From NCBI GenBank assembly GCA_002293705.1, contig DBDT01000079.1, positions 1-10,773 of the forward strand: a stretch of 10,773 nt of DNA, written 5' to 3'. This stretch comes from Candidatus Woesebacteria bacterium UBA925 (GTDB lineage Bacteria > Patescibacteriota > Microgenomatia > UBA8517). The number at the start of each line of letters is the position of its first letter. The first letter of the stretch is position 1. The notes beneath the pieces are model-generated. The model was not told where the DNA came from, ran no database searches, and saw only the letters and a list, made by a program, of their open reading frames with translations. Positions 1 through 7,152 of this stretch are shown here, piece after piece. The translations under genes were made by a program, and so were the position numbers.

Positions 1-642
1 GGTAAGTACCCGATTTCAAAAGCAAGTCTGTTTCAAAAGAGAATCGCAAGCAAGCTTAGTAAAAAAACATTATTAATTGGCGCTTATTTGAAAAAACTAT
101 ATGGGCTTAAATCGAACAATGTTTTATATGGATTTATAGATAGTGCAGACATTTCTAAGAAAGTAGCTAAAAAGAGGCTTATAGTGTTTCTTGGGAGACT
201 AGATAAAGATACTGGTATTGAATTATTGTTGGAATATTTGGGAAAAAGTAGAAGTAGAAATAAATTTGACGTTGTTTTTTGTGGAGATGGTCAATTTCGA
301 GCAGAATGTGAAAAATTTGGAAAAGTAACTGGTTTTATTGACCCTAAAAAATACATTGGTGATGCCGAGTTTTTAATAGCTTCAGGATATCTCTCGGTGT
401 TTGAGGGCTTGAAGTATAGGTGTAAAGTTGTGGTAATTGCATCGAGCCGAGTAAGACGTCTTATTTTTAAAAACACCCCTTTTAACAAGTATGTTTCAAT
501 TTGCGCTAACAATAGTGATTTTGACAAAGCATTCTCAAAAGTTAAATATGATGTTGAACTAGGTTATGAGTGGGCAAAAAAGCATGATTTAGAATATTTA
601 TACTCGAAATACGCTAGAATGTGGGGTATAAATCAGAATTGA
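1..642 (+). CDS. Glycosyltransferase, GT4/GT-B type, C-terminal part (5' end outside window)
   Basis: The reading frame is open from the first base, so the 213 visible residues are the C-terminal part of a longer protein; a TTG at 88 is internal, not the start. Visible codons 59-67 form a strand ending in Gly-Arg-Leu, followed by an Asp-Lys-Asp-x-Gly segment. This is the usual opening of the nucleotide-sugar-binding half of GT4-type enzymes. A second strand ends in CGDG (about 94-97), and a Glu-Gly-Leu segment near codon 135 sits where the family keeps a donor-binding Glu. The enzyme probably transfers a sugar from a nucleotide-sugar to a lipid-linked glycan on the cytoplasmic face. Its stop overlaps the next start by one base (TGATG), which implies translational coupling. 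Family assignment is fairly sure; donor and acceptor are unknown. The acceptor-binding half is not visible. Confidence 0.8.
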   Translation, partial: GKYPISKASLFQKRIASKLSKKTLLIGAYLKKLYGLKSNNVLYGFIDSADISKKVAKKRLIVFLGRLDKDTGIELLLEYLGKSRSRNKFDVVFCGDGQFRAECEKFGKVTGFIDPKKYIGDAEFLIASGYLSVFEGLKYRCKVVVIASSRVRRLIFKNTPFNKYVSICANNSDFDKAFSKVKYDVELGYEWAKKHDLEYLYSKYARMWGINQN

Positions 643-1604
643 TGAAAACAACCATTGTAACAACAGTTCTTAATGAAGAAGGGAGTATTGTTGGCCTTCT
701 AAAATCCCTCACATCGCAGTCCAAGAAGCCTGATGAAATTATTGTTGTTGACGGTAGTTCTACTGACACTACAGTACCGCTTGTAAAGCAGTTTATTGAA
801 AATAATCCAAATTACGATATAAAAGTCTTTGTAAAAAGGGGAAACATATCCCACGGAAGAAACTTTGGAATATCAAAATCTAAAAATGAAGTTGTTGCCC
901 TAATTGATGCAGGTTGTGTGGCGCATAAAGATTGGCTAGAAAAAATTTCAGACCCTTTTAATGATCACAAAGTTGGCATTGTTGCTGGCTTTTACAAAAT
1001 GACAGGAAGCAATCTTGTTCAAAGGGTGACAGCACCTTTTCATGGCACCCCCTTGAAGATCCTTGATCACAAGAGCTATCTACCATCTGCTAGATCTATG
1101 GCTGTAAGAAAATCTGCATGGGAGAAGGTTGGTGGTTTTTCTGAAACCCTCCACAGAGCTGGAGAGGATACTTTGTTTAATTATGAAATTGTTAGACATG
1201 GAATAGTTATGAAGCGTGCCCCAGATGCTCTTGTTGATTGGGATACCCCAAAGACAATTGCCCAGACTATGAAAAAATTCTATGAGTATGCAGCAGGAGA
1301 CTCAGAAAGTGGGATTTGGTGGCATCCTGCTAAAAAATTTGCAACCCACAACATAAAGGTGCTTACAATTTTTGCAAGATATTTTGTCTTGGCTTCTCTT
1401 CTTTTTCTCTCGCTTTTTTCCTCATTGTTTTTTGTCTTTTTCATATTTGGCTTTGTAAGCTACACCTCTTGGTCAATCTGGAAGATGAGACTAGTCTTGG
1501 ATGGTTTTGATGAAAAATTGTTTGTTCCAGTAATTCAGATAATGTCAGATTTTTATGTAATGGCTGGATTTTTAGCTGGTTTGAGACGAAGAAAAAAGGC
1601 TTGA
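642..1604 (+). CDS. GT2 family glycosyltransferase with C-terminal membrane segment
   Basis: This 320-residue GT-A fold protein starts with the strand-turn typical of GT2 (TTVLNEE, residues 7-13). An Asp-Gly-Ser-Ser-Thr-Asp motif follows at 37-42, then Asp89-Ala-Gly where the family has its metal-binding DXD, and Gly-Glu-Asp at 174-176 as the likely catalytic-base region. Residues about 245-285 are strongly hydrophobic, giving one or two membrane passes that hold the catalytic domain at the inner membrane face. I chose the ATG at 642, which shares a base with the upstream TGA. A GTG at 621 would add seven residues that are not part of the fold. The gene sits between another glycosyltransferase and a flippase, so it probably extends a lipid-linked oligosaccharide. 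The sugar cannot be named from sequence. Confidence 0.85.
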   Translation: MKTTIVTTVLNEEGSIVGLLKSLTSQSKKPDEIIVVDGSSTDTTVPLVKQFIENNPNYDIKVFVKRGNISHGRNFGISKSKNEVVALIDAGCVAHKDWLEKISDPFNDHKVGIVAGFYKMTGSNLVQRVTAPFHGTPLKILDHKSYLPSARSMAVRKSAWEKVGGFSETLHRAGEDTLFNYEIVRHGIVMKRAPDALVDWDTPKTIAQTMKKFYEYAAGDSESGIWWHPAKKFATHNIKVLTIFARYFVLASLLFLSLFSSLFFVFFIFGFVSYTSWSIWKMRLVLDGFDEKLFVPVIQIMSDFYVMAGFLAGLRRRKKA

Positions 1605-1606
1605 AG

Positions 1607-1612
1607 TATACT
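1607..1612 (+). promoter_or_regulatory. Possible -10 element before the flippase gene
   Basis: TATACT matches the -10 consensus at five of six bases, lies in the 13-base gap between genes and ends five bases before the flippase ATG. There is no Shine-Dalgarno. It is weaker than the TATAAT sites at 2821 and 10645. Confidence 0.3.
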
Positions 1613-1617
1613 GGTGT

Positions 1618-2841
1618 ATGTGGAAAAAGCAGTTACTTCGTGGAGTAGGTTGGGTAGTTGGCATGAGATTTGTAATTCGAGGTTTAAGTTTTGCCAAAAA
1701 CATATTTCTTGCCAGGCTCCTTTCTCCTGATGATTTTGGCGCCTTTGCTGTGGCTGCAATTACCCTCTCTCTTCTTGAGATTCTTACAGAGACAGGCATT
1801 AATACTGTTTTAATACAAAAAAAGGAGGGAATGGAGAGCCTGCTTCCAACTGCCTGGATAGTCTCAATCTTGAGAGGCTTTTTAATTGGCCTTGTTCTAC
1901 TTATCCTGTCTCCTCTTGTTGCATCATATTTTAATAATCCGTCGGCTCTTGCTCTGCTTCAGTTGGGTTCAATTGTCTCGGTTGTTAGAGGTTTTATAAA
2001 TCCTGCAATTGTAACGCTGGTTAAGGATTACCAATACAAAAAAGAGTTTGCCTTACGATCCTTAACATTTTTAGTTGACAGTGGGGTGGCTGTCATCTTG
2101 GCATATATCACTCAAAATCCAACCTCAATGCTGTATGGTATTTTGGCAGGCGCAATCTTTGAACTATTGTGGTCACACCTGTTTGTCTTTCCATCTGTAA
2201 AGCTTGGTTTTTCAAAAGAAATTGCAGGGCAAATACTATCTAAGGGTAAATGGATGAGTCTAACCGGAATTTCTGATTACTTGCTTCAAAATGGAGACAC
2301 TATACTTGTTGGAAGGGTGTTGGGCCCTGTCAGTATGGGTCTGTATCAGGTGGGCTATCAGCTGTCAGTAATGCCAGTTTCTGAGGTTAGCAGTGTGCTT
2401 TCTAAAGTGGTCTTCCCAATATTTGTAAAGCAACAAAAAGATGAGATGCAAAGCTATTTCTGGAAAATCCTATTGTTTACAGCAGCCTTGATTTCACTTT
2501 GGTCACTAATACTTCTTTTGTTTGGTGAATATGTGGTCTTGTTTATTTTGGGTGACAAGTGGCTGGAGGCTGCACCACTTGTTTCAGTGTTGGGGGTATT
2601 GGCACTAGTTAGGTCGATAAACTTGGTGTTTTATGCCCCACTTCTTGCACTGGAAAAGCAAAAGGTTGTTGCAAGAATACCAAGTATTACAGTTTTGATT
2701 ATGGTCCTTACCATGTATCCACTAGTAGTAAGCTACGGTGTAATTGGAGCCGCGGTATCGGTCATTATAGGTTCAATAGTTAGCCTTGTGTACGCCTGGT
2801 ATTATCTCTACCGTGTATTTTATAATACTGACCATGATTGA
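1618..2841 (+). CDS. Wzx-type polysaccharide flippase (MOP superfamily)
   Basis: This 407-residue, almost wholly hydrophobic protein has about 12 predicted membrane helices. The N-terminus carries a charged start, a Gly-rich first helix and the segment IFLARLLSPDDFGAFAVA (about residues 30-47), characteristic of the polysaccharide-export (Wzx/RfbX) branch of the MOP superfamily. Such proteins move undecaprenyl-linked oligosaccharides across the cytoplasmic membrane. It is at the short end for the family, many members having 14 helices and 450-490 residues; there is no sign of frameshift, so it is probably a natural short form. The ATG at 1618 lies 13 bases after the preceding stop. A TATACT hexamer at 1607-1612 ends five bases before the ATG and no Shine-Dalgarno is present. 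Surrounding glycosyltransferases support a role in surface glycan export. Substrate unknown. Confidence 0.88.
   Translation: MWKKQLLRGVGWVVGMRFVIRGLSFAKNIFLARLLSPDDFGAFAVAAITLSLLEILTETGINTVLIQKKEGMESLLPTAWIVSILRGFLIGLVLLILSPLVASYFNNPSALALLQLGSIVSVVRGFINPAIVTLVKDYQYKKEFALRSLTFLVDSGVAVILAYITQNPTSMLYGILAGAIFELLWSHLFVFPSVKLGFSKEIAGQILSKGKWMSLTGISDYLLQNGDTILVGRVLGPVSMGLYQVGYQLSVMPVSEVSSVLSKVVFPIFVKQQKDEMQSYFWKILLFTAALISLWSLILLLFGEYVVLFILGDKWLEAAPLVSVLGVLALVRSINLVFYAPLLALEKQKVVARIPSITVLIMVLTMYPLVVSYGVIGAAVSVIIGSIVSLVYAWYYLYRVFYNTDHD
2821..2826 (+). promoter_or_regulatory. Possible internal -10 element before the methyltransferase gene
   Basis: A perfect TATAAT lies inside the last codons of the flippase gene and ends seven bases before the methyltransferase ATG at 2834. 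No -35 match is evident. It could start a leaderless mRNA for the second half of the glycan block. Confidence 0.4.
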
Positions 2842-3619
2842 TTTTGATGAAAGAGCAGTTCCAGGATTAACTTCTAATTTTTTAATGAGAGAAGCTCAGT
2901 CTAGGTATTTATGGGTCAAAGATAGGTTGAGAAGTGGGTCAATTGTTCTTGATGCAGCAACCGGAACTGGTTATGGGGCAAACATGCTATCTTCTAAAGC
3001 TGACAAAGTGTTAGGGGTTGATATTAGCAAAGATGCTGTAGCATTTGCTCAAAAAAAATACAAAAAGAAAGGCCTTGAGTTTAAAGTTTTGGATGTAAAC
3101 AAAATGAGTGTAAAGGATAAATTTACAGACGTTGTGGCCTTTGAAATGATTGAGCATTTGGATAACCCGGGAAAGTTTTTAAAAAATGTTTTGAAAGTAC
3201 TTGAACCTAATGGATACTTTTATGTGTCCACCCCCAATACTGAAAGACTGGGCCACAAGGAGCTTCAAAGTCCATTCCATGTAAAAGAGTACAACGGAGA
3301 AGAGCTTTACAGACTTCTTTCAAAATACTTTAAAAATGTGAAGGTGTATGGGCAATATCAATCAAAGCGTGCAACAAAGGCTTACAGCGATTTCTTGCAA
3401 TCTCAAAAAGTGAGGCAGGGTATGGTTGATTCAGATAGATTTGGAATTAGAAAACTAATACCAAGAGAGTTAAAAGAAATTGCATGGAAGCTTGTTGGCG
3501 CATTATTTGGTAGAGCTAGTCAAAGTGGCTTGGATGAATCTGATTTCAAAATAGGCCGATTAATTGGCAAAAAAGCCCACTATTTGATAGCAATATGCAA
3601 AAATCCAAAATTGGCATAA
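2834..3619 (+). CDS. Class I SAM-dependent methyltransferase
   Basis: This 261-residue protein has the Rossmann-type methyltransferase core. Motif I is Asp-Ala-Ala-Thr-Gly-Thr-Gly-Tyr-Gly at residues 40-48, the acidic end of strand 2 is Asp63 in GVDIS, and the motif after strand 4 is FEMIEHL at 103-109, as in the UbiE/UbiG-like (methyltransf_11/23) group. The C-terminal third is basic and not recognised. I chose the ATG at 2834, which overlaps the flippase stop by eight bases; a TTG at 2786 would translate flippase coding sequence in another frame. A perfect TATAAT (2821-2826) ends seven bases before this ATG, supporting the start and hinting at an internal promoter. In a polysaccharide cluster it may methylate a sugar, for example as a cap or modification, but a different small-molecule acceptor is possible. 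Confidence 0.82.
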   Translation: MIDFDERAVPGLTSNFLMREAQSRYLWVKDRLRSGSIVLDAATGTGYGANMLSSKADKVLGVDISKDAVAFAQKKYKKKGLEFKVLDVNKMSVKDKFTDVVAFEMIEHLDNPGKFLKNVLKVLEPNGYFYVSTPNTERLGHKELQSPFHVKEYNGEELYRLLSKYFKNVKVYGQYQSKRATKAYSDFLQSQKVRQGMVDSDRFGIRKLIPRELKEIAWKLVGALFGRASQSGLDESDFKIGRLIGKKAHYLIAICKNPKLA

Positions 3620-4470
3620 TTACTGTTGCCTACAATGAAACTGTTCATCTCAGTAAATTGTTAGCCTCCATTAAAAAAAACAGTCCCAAACTTATTTCAA
3701 ATGTTGTTGTTGTGGATAATAGTGATGACAAGAAAGCTATGGTGTCAAATGTTGTCAAAAGCTTTGGTGCCAAGTATGTAAGCTCAGGTGGGAACATTGG
3801 CTTTGGTGCTGCAAATAATAAGGGGATATCTTTACTTAACTGTGAATACCTTTTGTTTTTAAATCCTGATGTGGTTGTTTACAAGAATTCAATTGAAAGA
3901 CTAATTGAATTTCTTGATACCAATCGTGGTTTTGCTGGGTGCAGTCCTTTGATGGTTTCAGAGGATGGAAATACATTTCACCAGATAGGCACCAAACTCC
4001 TGACACCAATAAATGCATTGTTTGTAGAAAGTTTTGTGAACAAGTGGTTTCCTGGAAACCCTATCTCCAAAGACTTTTACAAGCTATATGACAAAGGTGA
4101 GTATTTGCTTACAAAAACACTTCCGGGCAGCGCCTTTTTGGTGAGAAAAAGTGATTTTGAGAAGATAGGATTATTCGACGAAAGATTTTTTATGTTTTTT
4201 GAAGAGTTTGATATTGGAGTAAGGATGGATAAACTTTCTAAAAAGCTTGCCATTGTTAAGGGCTCAATTGTAAGCCATGGTTGGAAAAAGCTCTCTACTG
4301 GTAAAAACTTAAATCCAACATTTAAAAGAAGTAGGAGGGTTTACTTTGAAAAACATTACGGCCTAATCTCGATGCTCCTTGTCGAGATTTTCTTGTTTCT
4401 TTCTCCAAAAAGAATTGGTATGTTTGCTGTTTTTTCATTGATAATTTTTGCCATCACTTCAATATGGTGA
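3595..4470 (+). CDS. GT2 family glycosyltransferase, rhamnosyltransferase (WbbL)-like
   Basis: This 291-residue GT2 protein carries the pattern of the WbbL/RfbF rhamnosyltransferase group: VVDNSDD near residues 39-45, GGNIGFGAANNKG at 65-77, the metal-binding LNPD at 89-92, and FFEEFDIGVR at 201-210 with the acidic pair that precedes the catalytic region. The last 35 residues are hydrophobic and may form one or two membrane passes. The ATG at 3595 overlaps the methyltransferase gene by 25 bases; it starts just before the first core strand, so a later start would cut the fold. No Shine-Dalgarno is visible, suggesting coupling to upstream translation. The likely role is addition of a deoxyhexose or related sugar to the growing lipid-linked glycan. 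The donor (dTDP-rhamnose or another) is inferred from family resemblance only. Confidence 0.85.
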   Translation: MQKSKIGIITVAYNETVHLSKLLASIKKNSPKLISNVVVVDNSDDKKAMVSNVVKSFGAKYVSSGGNIGFGAANNKGISLLNCEYLLFLNPDVVVYKNSIERLIEFLDTNRGFAGCSPLMVSEDGNTFHQIGTKLLTPINALFVESFVNKWFPGNPISKDFYKLYDKGEYLLTKTLPGSAFLVRKSDFEKIGLFDERFFMFFEEFDIGVRMDKLSKKLAIVKGSIVSHGWKKLSTGKNLNPTFKRSRRVYFEKHYGLISMLLVEIFLFLSPKRIGMFAVFSLIIFAITSIW

Positions 4471-5192
4471 GCGCAATACTTATTACTAGAAATGAACAAG
4501 ACAGTATTCTTGATTCTCTTAACTCTGTTAGCTTTTGTGATGAGTGGATAGTTGTTGACGACCACTCAACTGACAATACGAAAAAGATTGCAAAGCAGTT
4601 TGGTGCTCGAGTTTACACTAGGTCTTTAAACGGTGACTATGCATCTCAAAGGAATTGGGCGGCATCAAAAGCAAAAGGTGAATGGCTATTTTTCATAGAT
4701 GCAGATGAGATAGCTGACGACACTCTCTCCAAAAGTATCAAAAAAGTAGCTGAATCGGCTGTATTTGTAGCATACAATGTACACCGCCACGACGTCTTTT
4801 TGGGTAAGAAACTTAACTATGGTGATGGTTGTCAAAAAATTACCAGATTGTATAAAAAAGGTCATGGTAAGTTTGTTGGTAAAGTTCATGAAGTATTGGA
4901 GGTGAGTGGTGAGGTTGGGGAGCTTGAAGGTCAACTAATTCACTACTCGCATCCAACAGTTTCAGAGTTTGTAGAAAAGGTTAAAAATTATTCTCAACTT
5001 CATGTTGGTTCTACAAATTTGCCAATTATGGGTAGTAGGTTTAACTTTGTAATTTTGCCTCCGACTAAATTTTTCTACTCATATATTCTTAAACTAGGCT
5101 TTTTGGATGGAGTGGTTGGTTTTGTCTACTCCACCATGATGAGCTTGCACTCATTTTTATCATGGTCAAACAAATATCTTACAAAAAAGTAA
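4464..5192 (+). CDS. GT2 family glycosyltransferase, WaaE/KdtX-like
   Basis: This 242-residue protein resembles the WaaE/KdtX branch of GT2. Visible features are ITRNE at residues 7-11, DDHSTD at 32-37, an RNWAASKAKGEW stretch at 63-74, the metal-binding DADE at 79-82, a GKVHE segment near 138-142 and a conserved-looking HYSHPT near 160. These residues match the family's order and spacing. Relatives add sugars to lipopolysaccharide core or other surface glycans; this organism may lack lipopolysaccharide, so only the chemistry type should be carried over. The C-terminus has a hydrophobic stretch likely to lie on or in the membrane. The ATG at 4464 overlaps the preceding stop by seven bases and begins right before the first core strand. 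It overlaps the next gene by 31 bases. Confidence 0.84.
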   Translation: MVSAILITRNEQDSILDSLNSVSFCDEWIVVDDHSTDNTKKIAKQFGARVYTRSLNGDYASQRNWAASKAKGEWLFFIDADEIADDTLSKSIKKVAESAVFVAYNVHRHDVFLGKKLNYGDGCQKITRLYKKGHGKFVGKVHEVLEVSGEVGELEGQLIHYSHPTVSEFVEKVKNYSQLHVGSTNLPIMGSRFNFVILPPTKFFYSYILKLGFLDGVVGFVYSTMMSLHSFLSWSNKYLTKK

Positions 5193-6358
5193 CTAAGTTC
5201 CTATTAGTATCTATATTTGCGTTGTTTTCTTTAGGGCAGTTGCCTGGATTTTTGGTTGAAAATTATTTATTTTCAAGCTTTTCCATTCACCCTCTTGAGG
5301 CTTTGATAATGATTTTTAATTTAATTGTCCTTTTGGTTCACAAGAAATTTCCTGGAACTTCTGGTTTGAAGTTGATTGCAATACTTGTTTTTTCAAATCT
5401 TTTAGGCAGTGCGATACTGGGGGCAATACTGCTAAAACCATATTTATACCTAGCAAGGATAGTGAATTTAATTGTATTTTTTTACCAATTGCAGATTGTT
5501 CTAGACATGGGCATTGTTTCAAAAAAGCTGCTGCGTCGCAGTCTTTTTTCATCAGCGTTGTTTGTTCTAGTGACCTCAATTGCCCAATACTTACTCCTTC
5601 CTGATATGAGATTTTTATACAACTTTGGCTGGGACGATCATCTTGGTCGGCTAGTTGGGTTGTTTTTCGACCCCAACTTTACGGGATTTATTCTATCAAT
5701 TTTATCAATTTGGCTTTTAGGTCAGAGATTACCCCTTAAATACAAAATTCCATTGGTTGCTGTTTTCACATTGTCGATACTGGCAACATTTTCAAGAACA
5801 ACTTATATTGTTTACTTTGCAGTTATGTTTTTTTACCTAGTTAGAGCAAATCTGACCAAAGTGATTGTCGCCCTTTTGCCGTTAGTTGTTTTGACTCTTG
5901 CTGTTTTGCCGAGATCTATGGGCGGAGAAGGGGTAAACTTGCTTCGAACAAACAGTTTGCAATTAAGATTTCAAAATCTTTATGAATCAGCAGTAATAAT
6001 TACAAAAAGTCCGGTGTTTGGATTCGGCCCAGGACAGCTTTGTGAGGTCAGGGAGACCTTCAAGCTTTATTCTGATTCTCTTCTTACCATGAAGAATTCA
6101 TGTGCAAACTTTGATTTTGGCCCATCTAACTTAGTCGCCATTGGGGGAGTGGCTCTTGTTTTGTATTTGCTTGGAGCACTCATCCATTCAGATCGCAATT
6201 TAAAGCCGAATAGTCTATTTACTTACTTATTTCTTGCATACTTTTTGCACGGGCTTTTAACAACAACTTGGATATATCCATGGGCTATTTTTGTTTTAAC
6301 AGTAATGTTTGTTTTAGAGACAGGTGGTAAGGATTTAAAGCTTAAGAGGAATAGTTGA
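5162..6358 (+). CDS. O-antigen polymerase/ligase-type membrane protein (Wzy/WaaL-like)
   Basis: This 398-residue polytopic protein has about 10-12 membrane helices and the landmarks of the O-antigen ligase/polymerase superfamily: Arg163-x-x-Gly166 followed by Asp170-Pro-Asn172, Ser-Arg at 211-212, Arg269 ahead of PVFGFGPGQ (284-292) in the large external loop, and a Ser-Asn pair (322-323) after that loop. Ligases usually keep a His next to the Asn of the last element; here it is Pro-Ser-Asn, so a polymerase or a divergent enzyme is as likely as a ligase. It would use flipped lipid-linked glycans on the outer face. The ATG at 5162 overlaps the previous gene by 31 bases; no other plausible start precedes the first helix. 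Its 3' end overlaps the convergent Ig-like gene by 17 bases. Together with the flippase it completes a Wzx-dependent route. Confidence 0.82.
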   Translation: MVKQISYKKVTKFLLVSIFALFSLGQLPGFLVENYLFSSFSIHPLEALIMIFNLIVLLVHKKFPGTSGLKLIAILVFSNLLGSAILGAILLKPYLYLARIVNLIVFFYQLQIVLDMGIVSKKLLRRSLFSSALFVLVTSIAQYLLLPDMRFLYNFGWDDHLGRLVGLFFDPNFTGFILSILSIWLLGQRLPLKYKIPLVAVFTLSILATFSRTTYIVYFAVMFFYLVRANLTKVIVALLPLVVLTLAVLPRSMGGEGVNLLRTNSLQLRFQNLYESAVIITKSPVFGFGPGQLCEVRETFKLYSDSLLTMKNSCANFDFGPSNLVAIGGVALVLYLLGALIHSDRNLKPNSLFTYLFLAYFLHGLLTTTWIYPWAIFVLTVMFVLETGGKDLKLKRNS

Positions 6359-6370
6359 TCTTAAGCTTTA
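6336..6370. repeat. Perfect inverted repeat at the convergent gene ends
   Basis: Arms at 6336-6347 (TAAAGCTTAAGA) and 6359-6370 are exact reverse complements over 12 bases, with an 11-base loop. The repeat covers both stop codons of the tail-to-tail genes, so each transcript would form the hairpin. It may act as a bidirectional terminator or 3'-end stabiliser, but no U-tract follows on either strand and the stem is AT-rich, so the terminator role is uncertain. Confidence 0.5.
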
Positions 6371-7073
6371 CCTCAGTTTGGTTGCCAGCCTCATCTGTGG
6401 CAATTACATCCAGTGGATTCTCTCCGTCTGAAAGCGTAAAAACTGTTGAGAAAGCGCCATTGGGGTTAACAACTATAACGCGTCCGTTTAAGGTTAGTCG
6501 CGCATCTGGGCTTGTTTCACCTGAAACAATCAGATCTTTCTCTTTTCTGCCTCGCTTGGATTCGCCATCGGAAGGCTGGTTTACAGTAAGTTTTGGAGCC
6601 TCGGTGTCTAATATTATTGATTTGGTGCTACTTGTCCTGCTTTCATTGCCAGCAGTGTCAATTGTTGTAGCTTGGATGGTGTTAATGCCCTCCTGAAGTG
6701 TCACATCAGAGGTGAAATTCCCAGATTCGCTCACAAACACCTCTCTTTCAAATGAAGACTCTGGAACTATGATTCTGACTGTTGATCCAGGCTCGGTATT
6801 GCCTGAGATAGTTAAAAGTGATTCTTTGGTGTAAGGATTGGTGTTATCAATCCTTGGAGGTGGGGGAGGGGTTGTGTCTTTGGTTGTGATAACTTGGTTG
6901 TCACCAACGCCAGTTATAAGCCGCGCAACACCAGTTAGAATACGAATTCCTACAACAAAAAAAGCAACAGTGGCAACAACAGTTAAAACTGAATAGAAGA
7001 AGAAAGTCTTCCATTCAGATCCTGTCTTTTTGACACCCTTCCTGCTTTCTTGTTTGTAATAGTAAACTGCCAT
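6342..7073 (-). CDS. Membrane-anchored protein with two Ig-like (Big-type) domains
   Basis: This 243-residue protein has a short basic N-terminus, one transmembrane helix at about 24-47, a threonine/proline linker with five consecutive prolines (69-73), and two beta-sandwich repeats at roughly 72-157 and 158-240. Each repeat ends with a similar Asp-x-Ala-Gly-Asn motif (139-143, 227-231), as in bacterial Ig-like domains of the Big_6/glucodextranase-B kind. The layout predicts an inside N-terminus and an exposed C-terminal domain pair, suggesting a role in surface structure, adhesion or binding of glycan; no catalytic motif is seen. The ATG at 7073-7071 is three bases beyond the tRNA-Thr gene, leaving no room for a Shine-Dalgarno outside the tRNA. 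The proline run would probably need EF-P. The specific function is unknown. Confidence 0.82.
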   Translation of the reverse strand: MAVYYYKQESRKGVKKTGSEWKTFFFYSVLTVVATVAFFVVGIRILTGVARLITGVGDNQVITTKDTTPPPPPRIDNTNPYTKESLLTISGNTEPGSTVRIIVPESSFEREVFVSESGNFTSDVTLQEGINTIQATTIDTAGNESRTSSTKSIILDTEAPKLTVNQPSDGESKRGRKEKDLIVSGETSPDARLTLNGRVIVVNPNGAFSTVFTLSDGENPLDVIATDEAGNQTEVKLKINYSS

Positions 7074-7076
7074 ATG

Positions 7077-7148
7077 AGCCAGAAGTGGGAATTGAACCCA
7101 CGACCCACGCTTTACGAAAGCGTTGCTCTACCCCTGAGCTACTCTGGC
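7077..7148 (-). tRNA. tRNA-Thr (anticodon CGU)
   Basis: The 72-base minus-strand cloverleaf has acceptor GCCAGAG/TTCTGGC with one G-U pair, T8-A9, D-stem GCTC/GAGC, anticodon stem ACGCT/AGCGT around loop TTCGTAA, variable region GGGTC, and T-arm GTGGG/CCCAC around TTCAATT. Anticodon CGU reads the Thr codon ACG. The discriminator is U, which fits bacterial tRNA-Thr. No 3' CCA is encoded; the next bases are CAT and then the ATG of the Ig-like gene, so a CCA-adding enzyme must finish the tRNA and 3' processing separates it from the mRNA. Confidence 0.95.
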
Positions 7149-7152
7149 TGTA

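Noticed and set aside
621..641. GTG at 621 as the start of the second glycosyltransferase
   Set aside because: It would add seven residues not part of the GT2 fold, while ATG 642 gives a standard TGATG stop-start overlap.
88..642. TTG at 88 as the start of the first glycosyltransferase
   Set aside because: The same frame is open back to base 1 with protein-like content, and the acceptor-binding half of a GT-B enzyme would be missing; the gene is cut by the window edge.
1814..1833. A-AAA-AAG slippery heptamer followed by an AAGGAGGG Shine-Dalgarno-like run and ATG inside the flippase gene
   Set aside because: The -1 frame stays open for only about 35 codons with no recognisable domain, the SD-like run is downstream rather than upstream of the slip, and it sits too close to the in-frame ATG. 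Probably a chance Lys-Lys-Glu-Gly coding stretch.
2786..2833. TTG at 2786 as the methyltransferase start
   Set aside because: It would extend the protein through flippase coding sequence with an unsupported hydrophobic stretch; ATG 2834 is better placed.
3051..3079. A8 run in the methyltransferase gene (and another near 3672 in the next gene) as frameshift sites
   Set aside because: Both genes read through in one frame with intact motifs on both sides; such runs are expected in AT-rich Lys-rich coding sequence.
6355..6696. Plus-strand open frame of 113 codons opposite the Ig-like gene
   Set aside because: It is the antisense of a well-supported protein, has no start signal and a low-complexity translation.
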